Positions 46,702 to 56,707 of a DNA stretch of 64,000 bases are shown piece after piece. The notes below the pieces were generated by a model. The model made no database searches, was not told where the DNA came from, and saw nothing but the letters and a program-made list of their open reading frames with translations. The stretch comes from Nitrincola alkalisediminis. Its GTDB lineage: Bacteria; Pseudomonadota; Gammaproteobacteria; Pseudomonadales; Balneatricaceae. Position 1 is the stretch's first letter, and every line of letters starts with the position of its first letter. Both the position numbers and the translations under genes were made by a program. Location: NCBI RefSeq assembly GCF_009821115.1, contig NZ_VYTY01000001.1, forward strand, positions 124,001 through 188,000, written 5' to 3'.

Positions 46702-47859
46702 ATGAAGAGTTACTTTCAGCCGAGTGCGGATGTAAATCAGTTAAAAGATACGATTGATGGCTTGTTGATAGAAGATCCTTCTCTGCGCTCGTTTATGTTA
46801 CTCGGTTGTGATGCCAATGCTTGGAATATCGATGATGTTAATTCTATTCTAAAATCGTCATCAGTCCCTGTTTTTGGTGGTGTTTTTCCTCAAATTATTT
46901 ATAAACAATCCAATTACGAAACAGGATTTATTCTAGTTGGTTTTCATGATGTACCTGATTGGCAGGTGATTGAAGGATTAAGTCAACCAGAATCCGATGA
47001 TATCAGTTTGCAGGTTGAAAATGTATCTGTTGAATGGGAAACGCTTTCCGGGGATGTGACGCTATTTTTAGTGGTTGATGGCTTGGCAAAATCAATCGCT
47101 AAATTGATTGAAAGTTTATTTTTTAATTTTGGTTTGGAGCATAACTTTATTGGTGGTGGTGCCGGCTCTTTGAGTTTTGAACAAAAGCCCTGTGTTATTA
47201 CACCTGAAGGTATTAAAAAAGACTGTGCATTAATTGTTCGTTTGAAAGCATTAAGTGGTTTGGGTGTCTCGCATGGTTGGCAGCCAATTTCTGAGCCCAT
47301 GAAAGTCACGCATTCAGAACAAAATCGTGTGATTTCATTGGATTGGAAACCTGCATTTGATGAGTATCGGAAAATCGTCGAGGCGCACAGTGGTTCCGCT
47401 TTTAATGATCAGAATTTTTTTGATATCGCTAAATCTTACCCTTTCGGAATCAGTAAGCTTGATGCGGAAATGGTGGTTAGGGATCCGTTAATGCTGAATG
47501 ATGCTCAAGACATTGTGTGTGTGGGCGATGTGCCTCAGGATGCATTTGTTAAAGTGCTGACGGGCACAAAAGAGAGTTTAATCTCAGCTGCCCGTGAGGC
47601 GTCTAATAAGGCCAAAATAAGTTATGACCGAGTATCTGAAAAGCCACCGGCGTTAACATTGTTTATTGATTGTATATCGCGTGTACTGTTTCTTGAAAAA
47701 AGTATAGAGGATGAGCTCAATGTCATTTCTTCGGAAGGGGCTGTCGTAGGTGCTTTAACACTCGGTGAAATTGCGAATACCGGACAGGATTATTTAGAAT
47801 TTTATAATAAGACAGCGGTCGTGTGTTTGATGTCTGAGAATTCCGATGTTGGCAAATGA
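46702..47859 (+). CDS. FIST domain sensor protein (NosP-like)
   Basis: A 385-residue protein made of FIST_N and FIST_C domains with no membrane segment. Visible pieces are LRSFMLLGCDANAW, PVFGGVFPQIIYK, LEHNFIGGGAGSL, the LSGLGVSHGWQPIS motif near the domain junction, and the C-terminal LTLFIDCISRVLFLEK. FIST proteins are signal-input modules usually linked to kinases or c-di-GMP enzymes; the NosP subgroup binds haem and senses nitric oxide. Its position between an EAL response regulator and a hybrid kinase (gaps of 17 and 27 bases) supports a NosP-like role. Haem binding itself is not provable from sequence here. Confidence 0.85.
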   Translation: MKSYFQPSADVNQLKDTIDGLLIEDPSLRSFMLLGCDANAWNIDDVNSILKSSSVPVFGGVFPQIIYKQSNYETGFILVGFHDVPDWQVIEGLSQPESDDISLQVENVSVEWETLSGDVTLFLVVDGLAKSIAKLIESLFFNFGLEHNFIGGGAGSLSFEQKPCVITPEGIKKDCALIVRLKALSGLGVSHGWQPISEPMKVTHSEQNRVISLDWKPAFDEYRKIVEAHSGSAFNDQNFFDIAKSYPFGISKLDAEMVVRDPLMLNDAQDIVCVGDVPQDAFVKVLTGTKESLISAAREASNKAKISYDRVSEKPPALTLFIDCISRVLFLEKSIEDELNVISSEGAVVGALTLGEIANTGQDYLEFYNKTAVVCLMSENSDVGK

Positions 47860-47886
47860 CGTTAAAAAAGCGAAAAGGGTCTGTTC

Positions 47887-50427
47887 GTGACAACCGCAGA
47901 AGAAATTGAACTTCTTTTTGAGATTTCGTTATCGATTGGCTCAAGTCTAGACTTAAAGCCAATGCTAAAAGAAACGCTCACTACGATGCTTAGAGTACTC
48001 AATGCCAGTGCTGTGCTTGTTGAGCAAGCGGTGCGCGTAGATGAAGGCCCATCGTGTCTTCTTGAATGGTCAAATTGTGTTTCCTATCCAAAACGTTTTT
48101 ACCTAAGCTCTGAATGGCTATCGGTCTATCAAACATTGGACCTTCCTAAATATGCGAACAAATGCACTGAGTTTAAACACTATTGCCCTTTGCATGTTCA
48201 GAAGGGGTCACATCATATATACGTTTTTGCTTTGGAACAGTTTGGTTTGCTTGCGTTGCAAAAGAACGGGGCCGCTTTTTCTGAGAACATGTTAATGTCC
48301 TTAGATAAGCTCATGAGTAAACTCGCGTTATCGGCAAGAGCTTGCTTGTATGAAGCGGAGTTACGCAGTCAAATCGAAGCCGCCAAAAAGGCCAGTTTAG
48401 CCAAGAGTCACTTCTTAGCGAACATGAGCCATGAAATACGTACACCGATGAATGGTATATTAGGAATGCTTGATTTGGTCCTCGAAACGGACTTGTTGAA
48501 GGAGCAAAAAGAGCATTTAGGGCTTGCAAAAATGTCCGCTGTTCATTTACTTGATATCATCAACCATATACTGGATATCTCTAAAATTGAAGCAGGGAAA
48601 TTGGATTTGCAACCCGAATCCGTCGATCTTGTTGAGTTGATTGGTCAGTCGGTTAAGTCAATGTTGGCAAGAGCGACAAGTCGAGGTGTGCATCTGAGTT
48701 ATGATTTTGAGGAGTCCTTGCCAAGATTTGTTATGGTGGATGCCTCTCGTTTGCGTCAGATTTTAATTAATTTATTAGGGAATGCGATTAAGTTTACCGA
48801 ACATGGGCACATCAAACTGGAAGTTCTTCCTCTAAACAAGCAGGATGATGATCGGCCTTGGTACGTGTTTAAAGTCACGGATTCGGGAATTGGCATACCG
48901 AAAGAGAAACTAGAGTCGATTTTTCACCCGTTTGAACAAGTGGATGCTGCGACGAATCGCAGGTATGAAGGGTCGGGCTTAGGTTTATCGATTTGTCGTC
49001 AGCTGGTTGAGTTGATGCATGGTAATATTTATGCTGAGAGTGAGCTAGGACAAGGCTCTGTTTTTAGTTTTGAAATTCCGCTGCTCTTAGCCGATGAGCC
49101 AGAAGGACTGCCTGACTTAGTCACTGACTTCAGCCAGCATCGTGTTTTACTTGTGGATGATGAACCCGTCAATATTCATGTTATCTCATCGATGTTAACG
49201 CTTTTAGGTGTTCCGTTTGAGGTGGCAAGATCGGGCCCTGAAGCATTATTTAGTGTTCAGCAAGCGCAACGAGACGCTAATCCATTCAGTTTGGTATTAA
49301 TGGATGCCATTATGCCAGGGTATGACGGTTACACGACAGCTGAAAAAATTTTGTCCTTGCCAAACTCCGTGTCTACACGAGTGCTTATTTTAACATCATC
49401 TGCCATTGCAGGCGATGCGCTTCGGTGTCAAGCCTTAGGGATGTCGGGTTACTTAACAAAGCCCTTAACGTTGGTTGAATTAAAAGGAGCGTTACAAGAG
49501 CAGTTAGGCTACGTCAATATCCAAACACAATCCAATCTATTCGACTCTCATAATGGCCTACATGGGCTTCAAATATTGCTAGCAGAAGATAACTTAGTCA
49601 ATCAACGCTTAGCGATTAAGTTGTTGGAGAAAAAAGGGGTTCTTGTGACACTCGCGACAAATGGTCGAGAGGCTTTTGAGTTATATCTATCGCAAAGCTT
49701 TAATTTAGTTTTAATGGATGTAATGATGCCGGAAATGGATGGTTTGGAGGCGACGTGCTTGATTCGTGAACATGAAACGAGAAACCATATTGCACACCCT
49801 ATCCCAATTATCGCAATGACGGCAAATGCGATGCAAGGTGATCGTGAGCGCTGCTTTCGAGCGGGTATGCAGGGCTATGTTGCTAAACCCGTTAAACCGA
49901 CGGAGCTGTATTCCGAGATTATGAGAGTACTAGCGTTTGAGCCAGATTCAGAGGGCCGTATTACATCAGCACCGAATCGAGGCGCTGATCGAATACTTGA
50001 TGAATGGATTTCTAAGATTGACAATAAAGCGCTTGATCAAGAAATCTCGGGTGCCACAAAAATTGATGAACTATATGGGGGCTTAATGTCTGACGAAGTG
50101 CTTTACAACTGGGAACAAGCCGTTGAAATGATAGGTGGAGAGGATGAGCTTCTTAAGTCAGTTCTTGAAATGTTTCTGGAAGAAACACCTGAGTATATGA
50201 ATGCTATTGAAGCGGCCATTCTTGCACAGGATATGGAGAGTTTGATTCGTTCGGCACATACCATGAAAGGGTTGCTATCGACATTCTGCGCGGATCCTGC
50301 AACGTCTGCAGCGCAGGCCTTGGAAAAGGCAGCTAAAAGTGGCAGTGGTCTCAATGAGGCATATGCAGACTTTCAGGCTGCCGTGGATCAGCTTATTCCA
50401 CAATTACAGCAACGATTGAATGGTTAG
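47887..50427 (+). CDS. Hybrid histidine kinase with GAF-like input, two receivers and HPt
   Basis: An 846-residue soluble phosphorelay protein starting at GTG 47887. The N-terminal ~150 residues look like a GAF-type domain. HisKA follows with His182 ([10 protein letters not shown]), HATPase with [24 protein letters not shown] and [12 protein letters not shown], receiver 1 (~418-535, Asp473 in LMDAIMPG), receiver 2 (~561-680, Asp611 in [11 protein letters not shown]), and HPt near the C-terminus (His791 in AHTMKG). No transmembrane helix, so it needs a protein or cytoplasmic signal; the neighbouring FIST protein is the natural candidate. Output would be the EAL response regulator in the same operon. 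Confidence 0.93.
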   Translation: MTTAEEIELLFEISLSIGSSLDLKPMLKETLTTMLRVLNASAVLVEQAVRVDEGPSCLLEWSNCVSYPKRFYLSSEWLSVYQTLDLPKYANKCTEFKHYCPLHVQKGSHHIYVFALEQFGLLALQKNGAAFSENMLMSLDKLMSKLALSARACLYEAELRSQIEAAKKASLAKSHFLANMSHEIRTPMNGILGMLDLVLETDLLKEQKEHLGLAKMSAVHLLDIINHILDISKIEAGKLDLQPESVDLVELIGQSVKSMLARATSRGVHLSYDFEESLPRFVMVDASRLRQILINLLGNAIKFTEHGHIKLEVLPLNKQDDDRPWYVFKVTDSGIGIPKEKLESIFHPFEQVDAATNRRYEGSGLGLSICRQLVELMHGNIYAESELGQGSVFSFEIPLLLADEPEGLPDLVTDFSQHRVLLVDDEPVNIHVISSMLTLLGVPFEVARSGPEALFSVQQAQRDANPFSLVLMDAIMPGYDGYTTAEKILSLPNSVSTRVLILTSSAIAGDALRCQALGMSGYLTKPLTLVELKGALQEQLGYVNIQTQSNLFDSHNGLHGLQILLAEDNLVNQRLAIKLLEKKGVLVTLATNGREAFELYLSQSFNLVLMDVMMPEMDGLEATCLIREHETRNHIAHPIPIIAMTANAMQGDRERCFRAGMQGYVAKPVKPTELYSEIMRVLAFEPDSEGRITSAPNRGADRILDEWISKIDNKALDQEISGATKIDELYGGLMSDEVLYNWEQAVEMIGGEDELLKSVLEMFLEETPEYMNAIEAAILAQDMESLIRSAHTMKGLLSTFCADPATSAAQALEKAAKSGSGLNEAYADFQAAVDQLIPQLQQRLNG

Positions 50428-50456
50428 CGCATCGGATTGCTTAGGTTGTTAAGGGT

Positions 50457-51452
50457 TTAGAGGTTTGGGTTCACCAGAATTCGACCTCTAACGACTCCGT
50501 TAATAATGGCGTGGGCGCTGAGTTCAAGCTCTTCAAGTCCTATGGTTTTGTGCAGTGTTTGCTCAAGGTTGGATGGAAGATTGGATGCTAGAGCCGTCCA
50601 GGCAGCAATGCGTGTTGGGGTCGGACAGTTAACAGAATCAATGCCTTGTAAACGTACATTTCGAAGAATAAATGGCATGACGGTTGTCGGGAGTGTATGG
50701 CTTGCGGCAAGCCCGCACGCGGCTAGGGTGGCTCCATACTGTGCTTCAGCCAGTATGCGAGCTAAAATATTTCCTCCAACGGTATCAATACCCCCCGCCC
50801 AGCGTTGTTTCTCTAGTGGCCTTGCGGGTTCTGACATTTCATCGCGTGAGATAATGTCTGTTGCGCCTAGAGAGCGAAGATAGGCCTCTTCTTCCAATCG
50901 GCCCGTGACGGCTGTGACGGAGTAACCTCGCTGTGCGAGTAAAGAGATTGCAATACTGCCGACACCGCCAGCCGCACCTGTTACGATGACAGGGCCTTGT
51001 TCAGGTAAGACGCCTCCATCTTCTAGCGCAGACACGCATAGCATGGCTGTTAATCCTGCTGTTCCTAGAAGCATTGCATCCCGAGCCGTCAAGGAAGAGG
51101 GAAGGGGAACCAACCAGTCAGATTTAACACGCTGGAATTGGCTGTAGCCCCCCCAGTATTTTTCGCCAACTGCCCAACCTGTACAAATGACTGAGTCGCC
51201 ATTCTTAAATCGATCCGATGAGGACTCAACCACACGGCCTACAAAATCAATTCCAGGCACCATGGGCCAGGTTAATACAATTTTGCCAGTGCCTGTGATG
51301 GCCAACCCATCTTTATAATTTAATCCAGAATAGTCAATGGCAACCAGCACATCCCCATCAGGCAAATCCTGCCGAGACAGCGTTTGAATACCACGACTCA
51401 GTCCCGCTTCAGTTGTGTCTAAGACGAATGCACGAAAGTGTTCTGATGACAT
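50457..51452 (-). CDS. acuI: Acrylyl-CoA reductase/YhdH-type zinc-independent oxidoreductase
   Basis: A 331-residue medium-chain dehydrogenase/reductase of the YhdH/AcuI subgroup. It shows YSGLNYKDGLAITGTGKIV, PGIDFVGRVV, the Rossmann motif TGAAGGVGSIAI, LASHTLPTTVMPFILR and the HAIINGVVRGRILV ending. The E. coli YhdH and marine AcuI reduce acryloyl-CoA to propionyl-CoA, protecting the cell during DMSP or acrylate metabolism. No other DMSP gene is visible, so a role there is only possible. The start is ATG 51452 with GAGGT upstream. Confidence 0.9.
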   Translation of the reverse strand: MSSEHFRAFVLDTTEAGLSRGIQTLSRQDLPDGDVLVAIDYSGLNYKDGLAITGTGKIVLTWPMVPGIDFVGRVVESSSDRFKNGDSVICTGWAVGEKYWGGYSQFQRVKSDWLVPLPSSLTARDAMLLGTAGLTAMLCVSALEDGGVLPEQGPVIVTGAAGGVGSIAISLLAQRGYSVTAVTGRLEEEAYLRSLGATDIISRDEMSEPARPLEKQRWAGGIDTVGGNILARILAEAQYGATLAACGLAASHTLPTTVMPFILRNVRLQGIDSVNCPTPTRIAAWTALASNLPSNLEQTLHKTIGLEELELSAHAIINGVVRGRILVNPNL

Positions 51453-51724
51453 AATCTGATTACCTCTATTGGATTGACATGTTCCATAGTTACAATAATT
51501 CAATGAGTTGTCTATGCCACTAAGGCACATATAACTGAAGAAAGTCCATGAAAAAATTAATGGATTATTGATACGATTCCTAATTGATGTTTCATACCTA
51601 AATAGGCTATAAAGGGGCTCATTTACGGGATTTGAAAAAATCGGAAGATTAATAGTATGAAAAATTAATGTCTATTAATGGTTTTAAATGCTTGTTTTAC
51701 AGATGGTGATTTTAAGGCAGAAAG

Positions 51725-54586
51725 TTGAAAACATTACAGTATATCAGCTCATTATTTTTATTAGCGCTATGTTATTTTGCTGCTGCTCACCTTGTTAGTG
51801 ATTCAGGCTTGCATTCTCAAATTATTCCCTTGTGGATTCCCGCAGGTGTTGGCCTTGCGGCTGTTATTCATTTCGGAACAAAGATGGTGCCTGGTGTTTT
51901 TTTGGGCTCATTTGCGTTCAATTCGACTCTTCAGAGTACATCCCTCGCCGATTACGACCTAAGTTACATAGCAACTGCCATTATTATTGCCTCGGGCGCA
52001 ACACTGCAAACCCTACTGGGTGCTTTCTTGATTAAGCGTTTTGGCGCTCATCCGATTCAGCCTAGTAGCTATCGTGGCTTATTCAAGTTTATGTTGTGGG
52101 CAGGTTTTGTAACCTGCACGGTAAATGCGACGATTGGAACCAGTGCAATCTATTTCTTTGCTGATAGCTCAGGGAACTCAGGTTTCGTATTGGATTGGTT
52201 AAGCTGGTGGATGGGGGATACCTTTGGTTCAATTGTCGTAACACCACTATTACTATGTCTATTGAGCTCTAGTCAGATTGATAACTTTCAGCGGCGTGTG
52301 TTTATTTTGGCTCAGTTAGCTGTGTTGGTCGCGTCTATTTTGATTTTGAATAAAATCTTCTTAAATCACCTAGACCAACAAGTGCGTCGCGGTTTTGAGC
52401 AAGATGTGAAAATCCTTGATGCACAACTGCAGGCAACGATCCAGCAAAACTTTGCTGATTTGGCAATGCTGGAGGGGGTTCTGACAGCCGGTCATCTCAC
52501 TGAGCCTGAATTATTCAGAGAGCGGGTTTTGGATATCCAAACGAATAATGCTTCAGTGCTTGCGTATTCTTGGGACCCTATCATTCCTCAGCATCAGCGT
52601 ACGGAGTTTGAACAGCTGACCGCCCATTTATTGAATCGCCCTGATTATCGGGTGCGGGGTGAGTCCTTGGGGGAGTCAGACCCACTGATCCCCGTCCAAT
52701 TTGTAGAACCTTTGGAATCAAATACTGCCGCACTGGGTTTTAACTTATTATCCCTAGAAGATCGCCGCGAGTGGGTACTCAAGTCGCAAAAAACGGGCCG
52801 TCCTGTCGCCACGCAAATCATAAATCTTACTCAAGCGCCGAACGAACCGGGTTTACTGATTTTGCACCCTGTATATGTCTCTGTTGATGAGGCGTCATTT
52901 CTGACGAGGAATAAGCGCTTGGCAGGCTTTATGGCTGGTGTTTTTACTGTCGAGCGTATGTTTAACAGTACTCTAAAAGATGCGGGCGTCCAGCATATTC
53001 ATTTTAAACTTTATGAGTTAGATGAAAAAATCCCTTTTTACCAAACAGCTCTTTCTCTACAAAATCCCCATGGTCTTACACGTGAGTTTACGTTAGAAAT
53101 TGCGCAGAACCGCTGGAGGGTCGAAGCTGAAGCGGGCCCGGATTATATTGCGATGCACCCATTTAGTAATGCGAATCTAATGCAGTCTTTATTGGTTATT
53201 CTCGGGTGTATGGGGACCTTCTTGATTTTGCATATGAACGATCGGGAGCGACTGCTCATTCAACAGGTTCAACGTCAAACCGAGAGTCTTGCCCATCAAG
53301 CGCGACATGATGTATTAACGGGTTTACCTAATCGCTATCACTTACAAAACCGTGTTTCACAGCGTATTGCTGATGATCGAGAACAAGTGTTTAGTTTGCT
53401 CTTTATAGATTTGGATCGTTTTAAGGTCGTGAATGACAGCTTAGGTCATCAAGCTGGAGATCAATTACTGCAAGCCTTATCATCGCATCTCCAGTCGCAT
53501 TTGGTCGGTGATTGTGAGCTTTTTCGAACAGGCGGGGATGAATTTATCTTGATTGTTGGGGGGGAGCTCAGTCGAGCGAAGCTGGAAGCCGAACGCTTTC
53601 TGGGTTTATGCACCTTACCTCATTCGATAGATGGCCATCATTTTCAGCTGACCGCAAGTATAGGTGTGAGTGTATTTCCGGAGCATGGCGCCGATTTAGA
53701 TACGCTGATTAAGCATGCGGATACTGCGATGTATCGTGCTAAAGCTCAGGGTAAAAATTGCTATGAACTCTATAATCCCTTGCAAACAGAAGAAACACTG
53801 CATGCGTTTCAGATGGAGCAAGATTTGCGAGTTGCATTGATAGAGGATCAGTTCCTCTTACATTTCCAGCCACAGTTTAGCCTGAACAATCAATCTATTT
53901 GTGGTCTTGAGGTGTTGATTCGCTGGCAACATCCTGAAAAAGGTATGATGCCACCTGGTCAGTTTATACCTTTGGCAGAGGAAACCAATCTGATTATTCC
54001 ATTGGGGTGGAGGGTAGTTGAAAAAACGTGCCAGCAGATATTGAGCTGGCAAGAGCAGGGGTTCATGGTACCTCCTGTTGCGGTGAACATCTCTCCAAAA
54101 CAGTTGATGGAAGCGGATTTTTTACAGCACCTTAATGAGCTATTGGGTAAGTATGGTATCGCGCACGAACAAATTGAATTGGAAATTACAGAAAGCTTGA
54201 TTTTACAAGATCCAGAGAATGCCATACAGCGACTGAACACTCTGCAAGCGGCGGGTTACCGTCTAGCATTAGACGATTTCGGGACGGGCTATTCGTCGTT
54301 AAGCCGTCTTAAACAAATTCCGCTTGATCGACTGAAGATTGATTATAGTTTTACCCGAGATATAGGTAAGGATCCCAAAGACGAGGCGATTATTTTAACG
54401 GTCATCGCGCTTGGGAAGAGCTTGAACATAGAAGTCTTAGCTGAAGGTGTGGAAACGCAAGAGCAGTATTTGTTTTTAAAGCATCACGGCTGCGACAGCG
54501 TGCAAGGGTATTTACTGGGATATCCCGTTGCTTCTGATGAGTTAACGCTTCCAGATGAGCTTGTTGCAACAAACGGAAGCGTATAA
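51725..54586 (+). CDS. MASE1-CHASE-GGDEF-EAL membrane c-di-GMP protein
   Basis: A 953-residue protein beginning at TTG 51725. About eight transmembrane helices in residues 1-215 form a MASE1 domain (IPLWIPAGVGLAAVIHFG, SWWMGDTFGSIVVTPLLL). A periplasmic CHASE domain follows (~220-480, FRERVLDIQTNNASVLAYSWDP), then a further helix, GGDEF (~520-690, FRTGGDEFILIV, intact but without the RxxD inhibitory site) and EAL (~700-945, EVLIRWQHP, DDFGTGYSSL, AEGVET). Both catalytic signatures are kept. It is monocistronic, and its 3' end lies 8 bases from the convergent antiporter gene. Confidence 0.9.
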   Translation: MKTLQYISSLFLLALCYFAAAHLVSDSGLHSQIIPLWIPAGVGLAAVIHFGTKMVPGVFLGSFAFNSTLQSTSLADYDLSYIATAIIIASGATLQTLLGAFLIKRFGAHPIQPSSYRGLFKFMLWAGFVTCTVNATIGTSAIYFFADSSGNSGFVLDWLSWWMGDTFGSIVVTPLLLCLLSSSQIDNFQRRVFILAQLAVLVASILILNKIFLNHLDQQVRRGFEQDVKILDAQLQATIQQNFADLAMLEGVLTAGHLTEPELFRERVLDIQTNNASVLAYSWDPIIPQHQRTEFEQLTAHLLNRPDYRVRGESLGESDPLIPVQFVEPLESNTAALGFNLLSLEDRREWVLKSQKTGRPVATQIINLTQAPNEPGLLILHPVYVSVDEASFLTRNKRLAGFMAGVFTVERMFNSTLKDAGVQHIHFKLYELDEKIPFYQTALSLQNPHGLTREFTLEIAQNRWRVEAEAGPDYIAMHPFSNANLMQSLLVILGCMGTFLILHMNDRERLLIQQVQRQTESLAHQARHDVLTGLPNRYHLQNRVSQRIADDREQVFSLLFIDLDRFKVVNDSLGHQAGDQLLQALSSHLQSHLVGDCELFRTGGDEFILIVGGELSRAKLEAERFLGLCTLPHSIDGHHFQLTASIGVSVFPEHGADLDTLIKHADTAMYRAKAQGKNCYELYNPLQTEETLHAFQMEQDLRVALIEDQFLLHFQPQFSLNNQSICGLEVLIRWQHPEKGMMPPGQFIPLAEETNLIIPLGWRVVEKTCQQILSWQEQGFMVPPVAVNISPKQLMEADFLQHLNELLGKYGIAHEQIELEITESLILQDPENAIQRLNTLQAAGYRLALDDFGTGYSSLSRLKQIPLDRLKIDYSFTRDIGKDPKDEAIILTVIALGKSLNIEVLAEGVETQEQYLFLKHHGCDSVQGYLLGYPVASDELTLPDELVATNGSV

Positions 54587-54594
54587 GAATTAAG

Positions 54595-55566
54595 TCAGAC
54601 TACTTGAGTTAAGGTATAAACCAAGTACGTCAGGTAGGCAACAAACGTCAGCAGCATTGCCGCACCTTCGAATCGGTTGATGCGCCCTAAGTCTGGACCT
54701 TTGAAGCCATAGCCTGTGATTAAAAGTGAAAAGGTCAATAACGCCATGACGGGCCAATCACGTGTCAGTACTTCCGGGGCAACGTCAAGTGGTTGAATGA
54801 CTCCGGCCAAGCCCACAACAGCTAAGGTGTTAAATAAGTTAGAACCAAGGACGTTGCCGAGCGCTAAATCATGTTCACCTTTCCGGATAGCAGCGAAGGC
54901 TGCGGCCAGTTCTGGAAGAGAAGTGCCAATCGCCACCACTGTCAACCCAATCACTAGATCACTAATACCTAATGAGCTGGCAATGTCAACGGCTCCCCAA
55001 ACCAACAGACGAGAGCTAACAATCAGTAGCAACAACCCGATTGCTAGCCACATGCAGGCTTTTCCTAATGTCATCTCCGGAATTTCATCATTCAACTCGC
55101 CAGTGTTGTTTGCTTTTTGCTTGAGTCCTTGCAAAATGGTCCATGCCATTACCCCAGCGAATACAACGAGCATAATCGTTGCGTCGAGCCGGGATATTTG
55201 ACCATTCAGAAGTAGAGCTCCGGATAAAAGAGTGATACCTATTAAGATTGGAATTTCTTTTTTGAGAACGACCGATTTCACGGCAATTGGACTGATAAGG
55301 GCCGTTAAACCCAGTATCAAACCAATATTGGCGATGTTAGATCCATACCCATTCCCGAGTGCTAGACCAGGGTTTCCTTGAGCAGCTGCAATGGCTGAGA
55401 TGAACAGCTCTGGTGCCGAGGTACCAAAGCCTATGATGACCATGCCAATTAGCAGAGTGGACATGCCTGCATAACGAGCCGTAGCGGCTGCACCGTCGAC
55501 AAAACGATCGGCACTCCAAACCAATAAAACTAGACCGCCGATAACAGCGCCTAAAGCGAGTAACAT
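54595..55566 (-). CDS. Calcium/sodium antiporter (CaCA family, YrbG-like)
   Basis: The 323-residue inner-membrane exchanger has ten hydrophobic helices in two inverted repeats, each with the alpha-repeat signature: GFGTSAPELFISAIAAAQGNPGLALGNGYGSNIAN and GTSLPELAAAFAAIRKGEHDLALGNVLGSNLFN. It exchanges Na+ for Ca2+ (K+-independent in bacterial members). It is monocistronic and diverges from the tRNA-Ser promoter region. Confidence 0.93.
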   Translation of the reverse strand: MLLALGAVIGGLVLLVWSADRFVDGAAATARYAGMSTLLIGMVIIGFGTSAPELFISAIAAAQGNPGLALGNGYGSNIANIGLILGLTALISPIAVKSVVLKKEIPILIGITLLSGALLLNGQISRLDATIMLVVFAGVMAWTILQGLKQKANNTGELNDEIPEMTLGKACMWLAIGLLLLIVSSRLLVWGAVDIASSLGISDLVIGLTVVAIGTSLPELAAAFAAIRKGEHDLALGNVLGSNLFNTLAVVGLAGVIQPLDVAPEVLTRDWPVMALLTFSLLITGYGFKGPDLGRINRFEGAAMLLTFVAYLTYLVYTLTQVV

Positions 55567-55715
55567 GGAGAGAACCCCTAAATAGTTGGAATTGCGAGGC
55601 GCTATCTTAACGTGTTGTTGTTAGGCTTCAAAGTGGCTTGAGGGTTATGTTTAAAGAGGCAGGGCCTAATTTTGGCTCACTTGATTGTTTAAATGAAATT
55701 TGATGGATAATTCCC

Positions 55716-55743
55716 TTGTGCTTTATTTTCAATCTGATAGAAT
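55716..55743 (+). promoter_or_regulatory. Sigma70 promoter of tRNA-Ser
   Basis: TTGTGC at 55716-55721 and TAGAAT at 55738-55743 are 16 bases apart, with TGA immediately before the -10 (extended -10). A G+C-rich GCGACC follows, as is common for stable-RNA promoters. It lies 80 bases before the tRNA. Confidence 0.6.
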
Positions 55744-55822
55744 TTGCGACCTCAAAACGCAGATGTCTGTAAGTGGGTCTTAAGTCCACGCAAGCGCATA
55801 TTAAGCGTTTTGTTTTGCAAAA

Positions 55823-55910
55823 GGTCAGGTGTCCGAGTGGCCGAAGGAGCACGCCTGGAAAGTGTGTATACGGAAACGTATCGAGGGTTCGAATCCCTCC
55901 CTGACCGCCA
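55823..55910 (+). tRNA. tRNA-Ser (anticodon GGA)
   Basis: An 88-base tRNA gene. The acceptor arm is GGTCAGG at the 5' end with CCTGACC, discriminator G and encoded CCA at the 3' end. The anticodon GGA is at 55857-55859 in loop CTGGAAA. The long variable arm (GTATACGGAAACGTATC) is the serine-type class II arm, and the T arm reads GAGGGTTCGAATCCCTC. It decodes UCC and UCU. Confidence 0.97.
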
Positions 55911-56234
55911 GTAAAAAATTCTTTTCTATCATGCTGTGAATATCAGCATCGTCTTATTTTATCGAAACCAATAATACCCTTTAAAAATTACCTACTGTTT
56001 ATAGGGTTTAGCCTTGGTAAGTTATTTTCATTTCCATCACTACCAATTGGCCGAGCACGTTATGACAAATCAGCAAAGGCTGGACATTCGATTTACAAAT
56101 CTGTGGAAGTGCCATAAAGCATAAAAAAGTAAAATGTAGGGTTTACGAGTTCAGTGGCAAAACGCCTCGATAATAAAAATCCTAAATAAAGAGGCCCCCA
56201 TTCATTTGACATTCTAATTATTGGGGGCTTTTTA
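55911..56234. other. 324-base gap between tRNA-Ser and hicB
   Basis: No supportable gene; only very short frames such as a 20-codon one after ATG 56062. No integrase remnant and no repeat of the tRNA 3' end were found by eye. The right end holds the intrinsic terminator at 56194-56233. Confidence 0.6.
56194..56233. terminator. Intrinsic terminator beside hicB
   Basis: GCCCCCA at 56194-56200 pairs with TGGGGGC at 56222-56228, followed by TTTTTATT on the plus strand; the minus strand also has a T-rich tail (CTCTTTATTT). It can therefore end the tRNA-side transcript and the hicAB transcript. Confidence 0.8.
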
Positions 56235-56642
56235 TTACCGTGCTACAGATAGTAGCCTTAGTGCAGCTTCAGATAAGAACTGAGATCGGCTTTTAAACAA
56301 CTTATTTTCACTCACTACTTTGTCTATTCTAGTTACAAGTAAGTGGGGCAGTGTAATATTGAGCCGGTCTACTTGGCCCATATATTTGGTTAAATCAACA
56401 TCGATTATAAACCATACACCCCCACTGTACTCCTCCTTATGGGTAAGCTCGTCCAGTCGACTGGCATGGGGAATGTCCTCCCCGTCCTCGACCATGCTTT
56501 CCAGCTGTAGGTCGATAGCTTCGGCTACATTACCGATAGTTTCCTCCAAAGTATCTCCTGCTGAAAAACAACCTGGGAGATCCGGCACAGTCACACCGTA
56601 TGCGTTATCTCCCTCTTGATGAATCACCACGGGATACAGCAT
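56235..56642 (-). CDS. hicB: HicB family antitoxin
   Basis: A 135-residue antitoxin with the HicB RNase-H-like N-terminal domain (MLYPVVIHQEGDNAYGVTVPDLPGCFSAGDTLEETI) and a C-terminal ribbon-helix-helix DNA-binding part (LNITLPHLLVTRIDKVV...SRSQFLSEAALRLL). It binds and neutralises HicA and represses the operon. Start ATG 56642 has GGTGA upstream; GTG 56651 is in frame and equally possible. It follows hicA by 65 bases in the usual hicA-hicB order. The protein looks intact, unlike its partner. Confidence 0.92.
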   Translation of the reverse strand: MLYPVVIHQEGDNAYGVTVPDLPGCFSAGDTLEETIGNVAEAIDLQLESMVEDGEDIPHASRLDELTHKEEYSGGVWFIIDVDLTKYMGQVDRLNITLPHLLVTRIDKVVSENKLFKSRSQFLSEAALRLLSVAR

Positions 56643-56707
56643 TTTCTTCACCTTATTTAGTCATTGATTGCCTTCGGGCTTACTTTCCGGCCTTGAAGGC
56701 TATCGGA

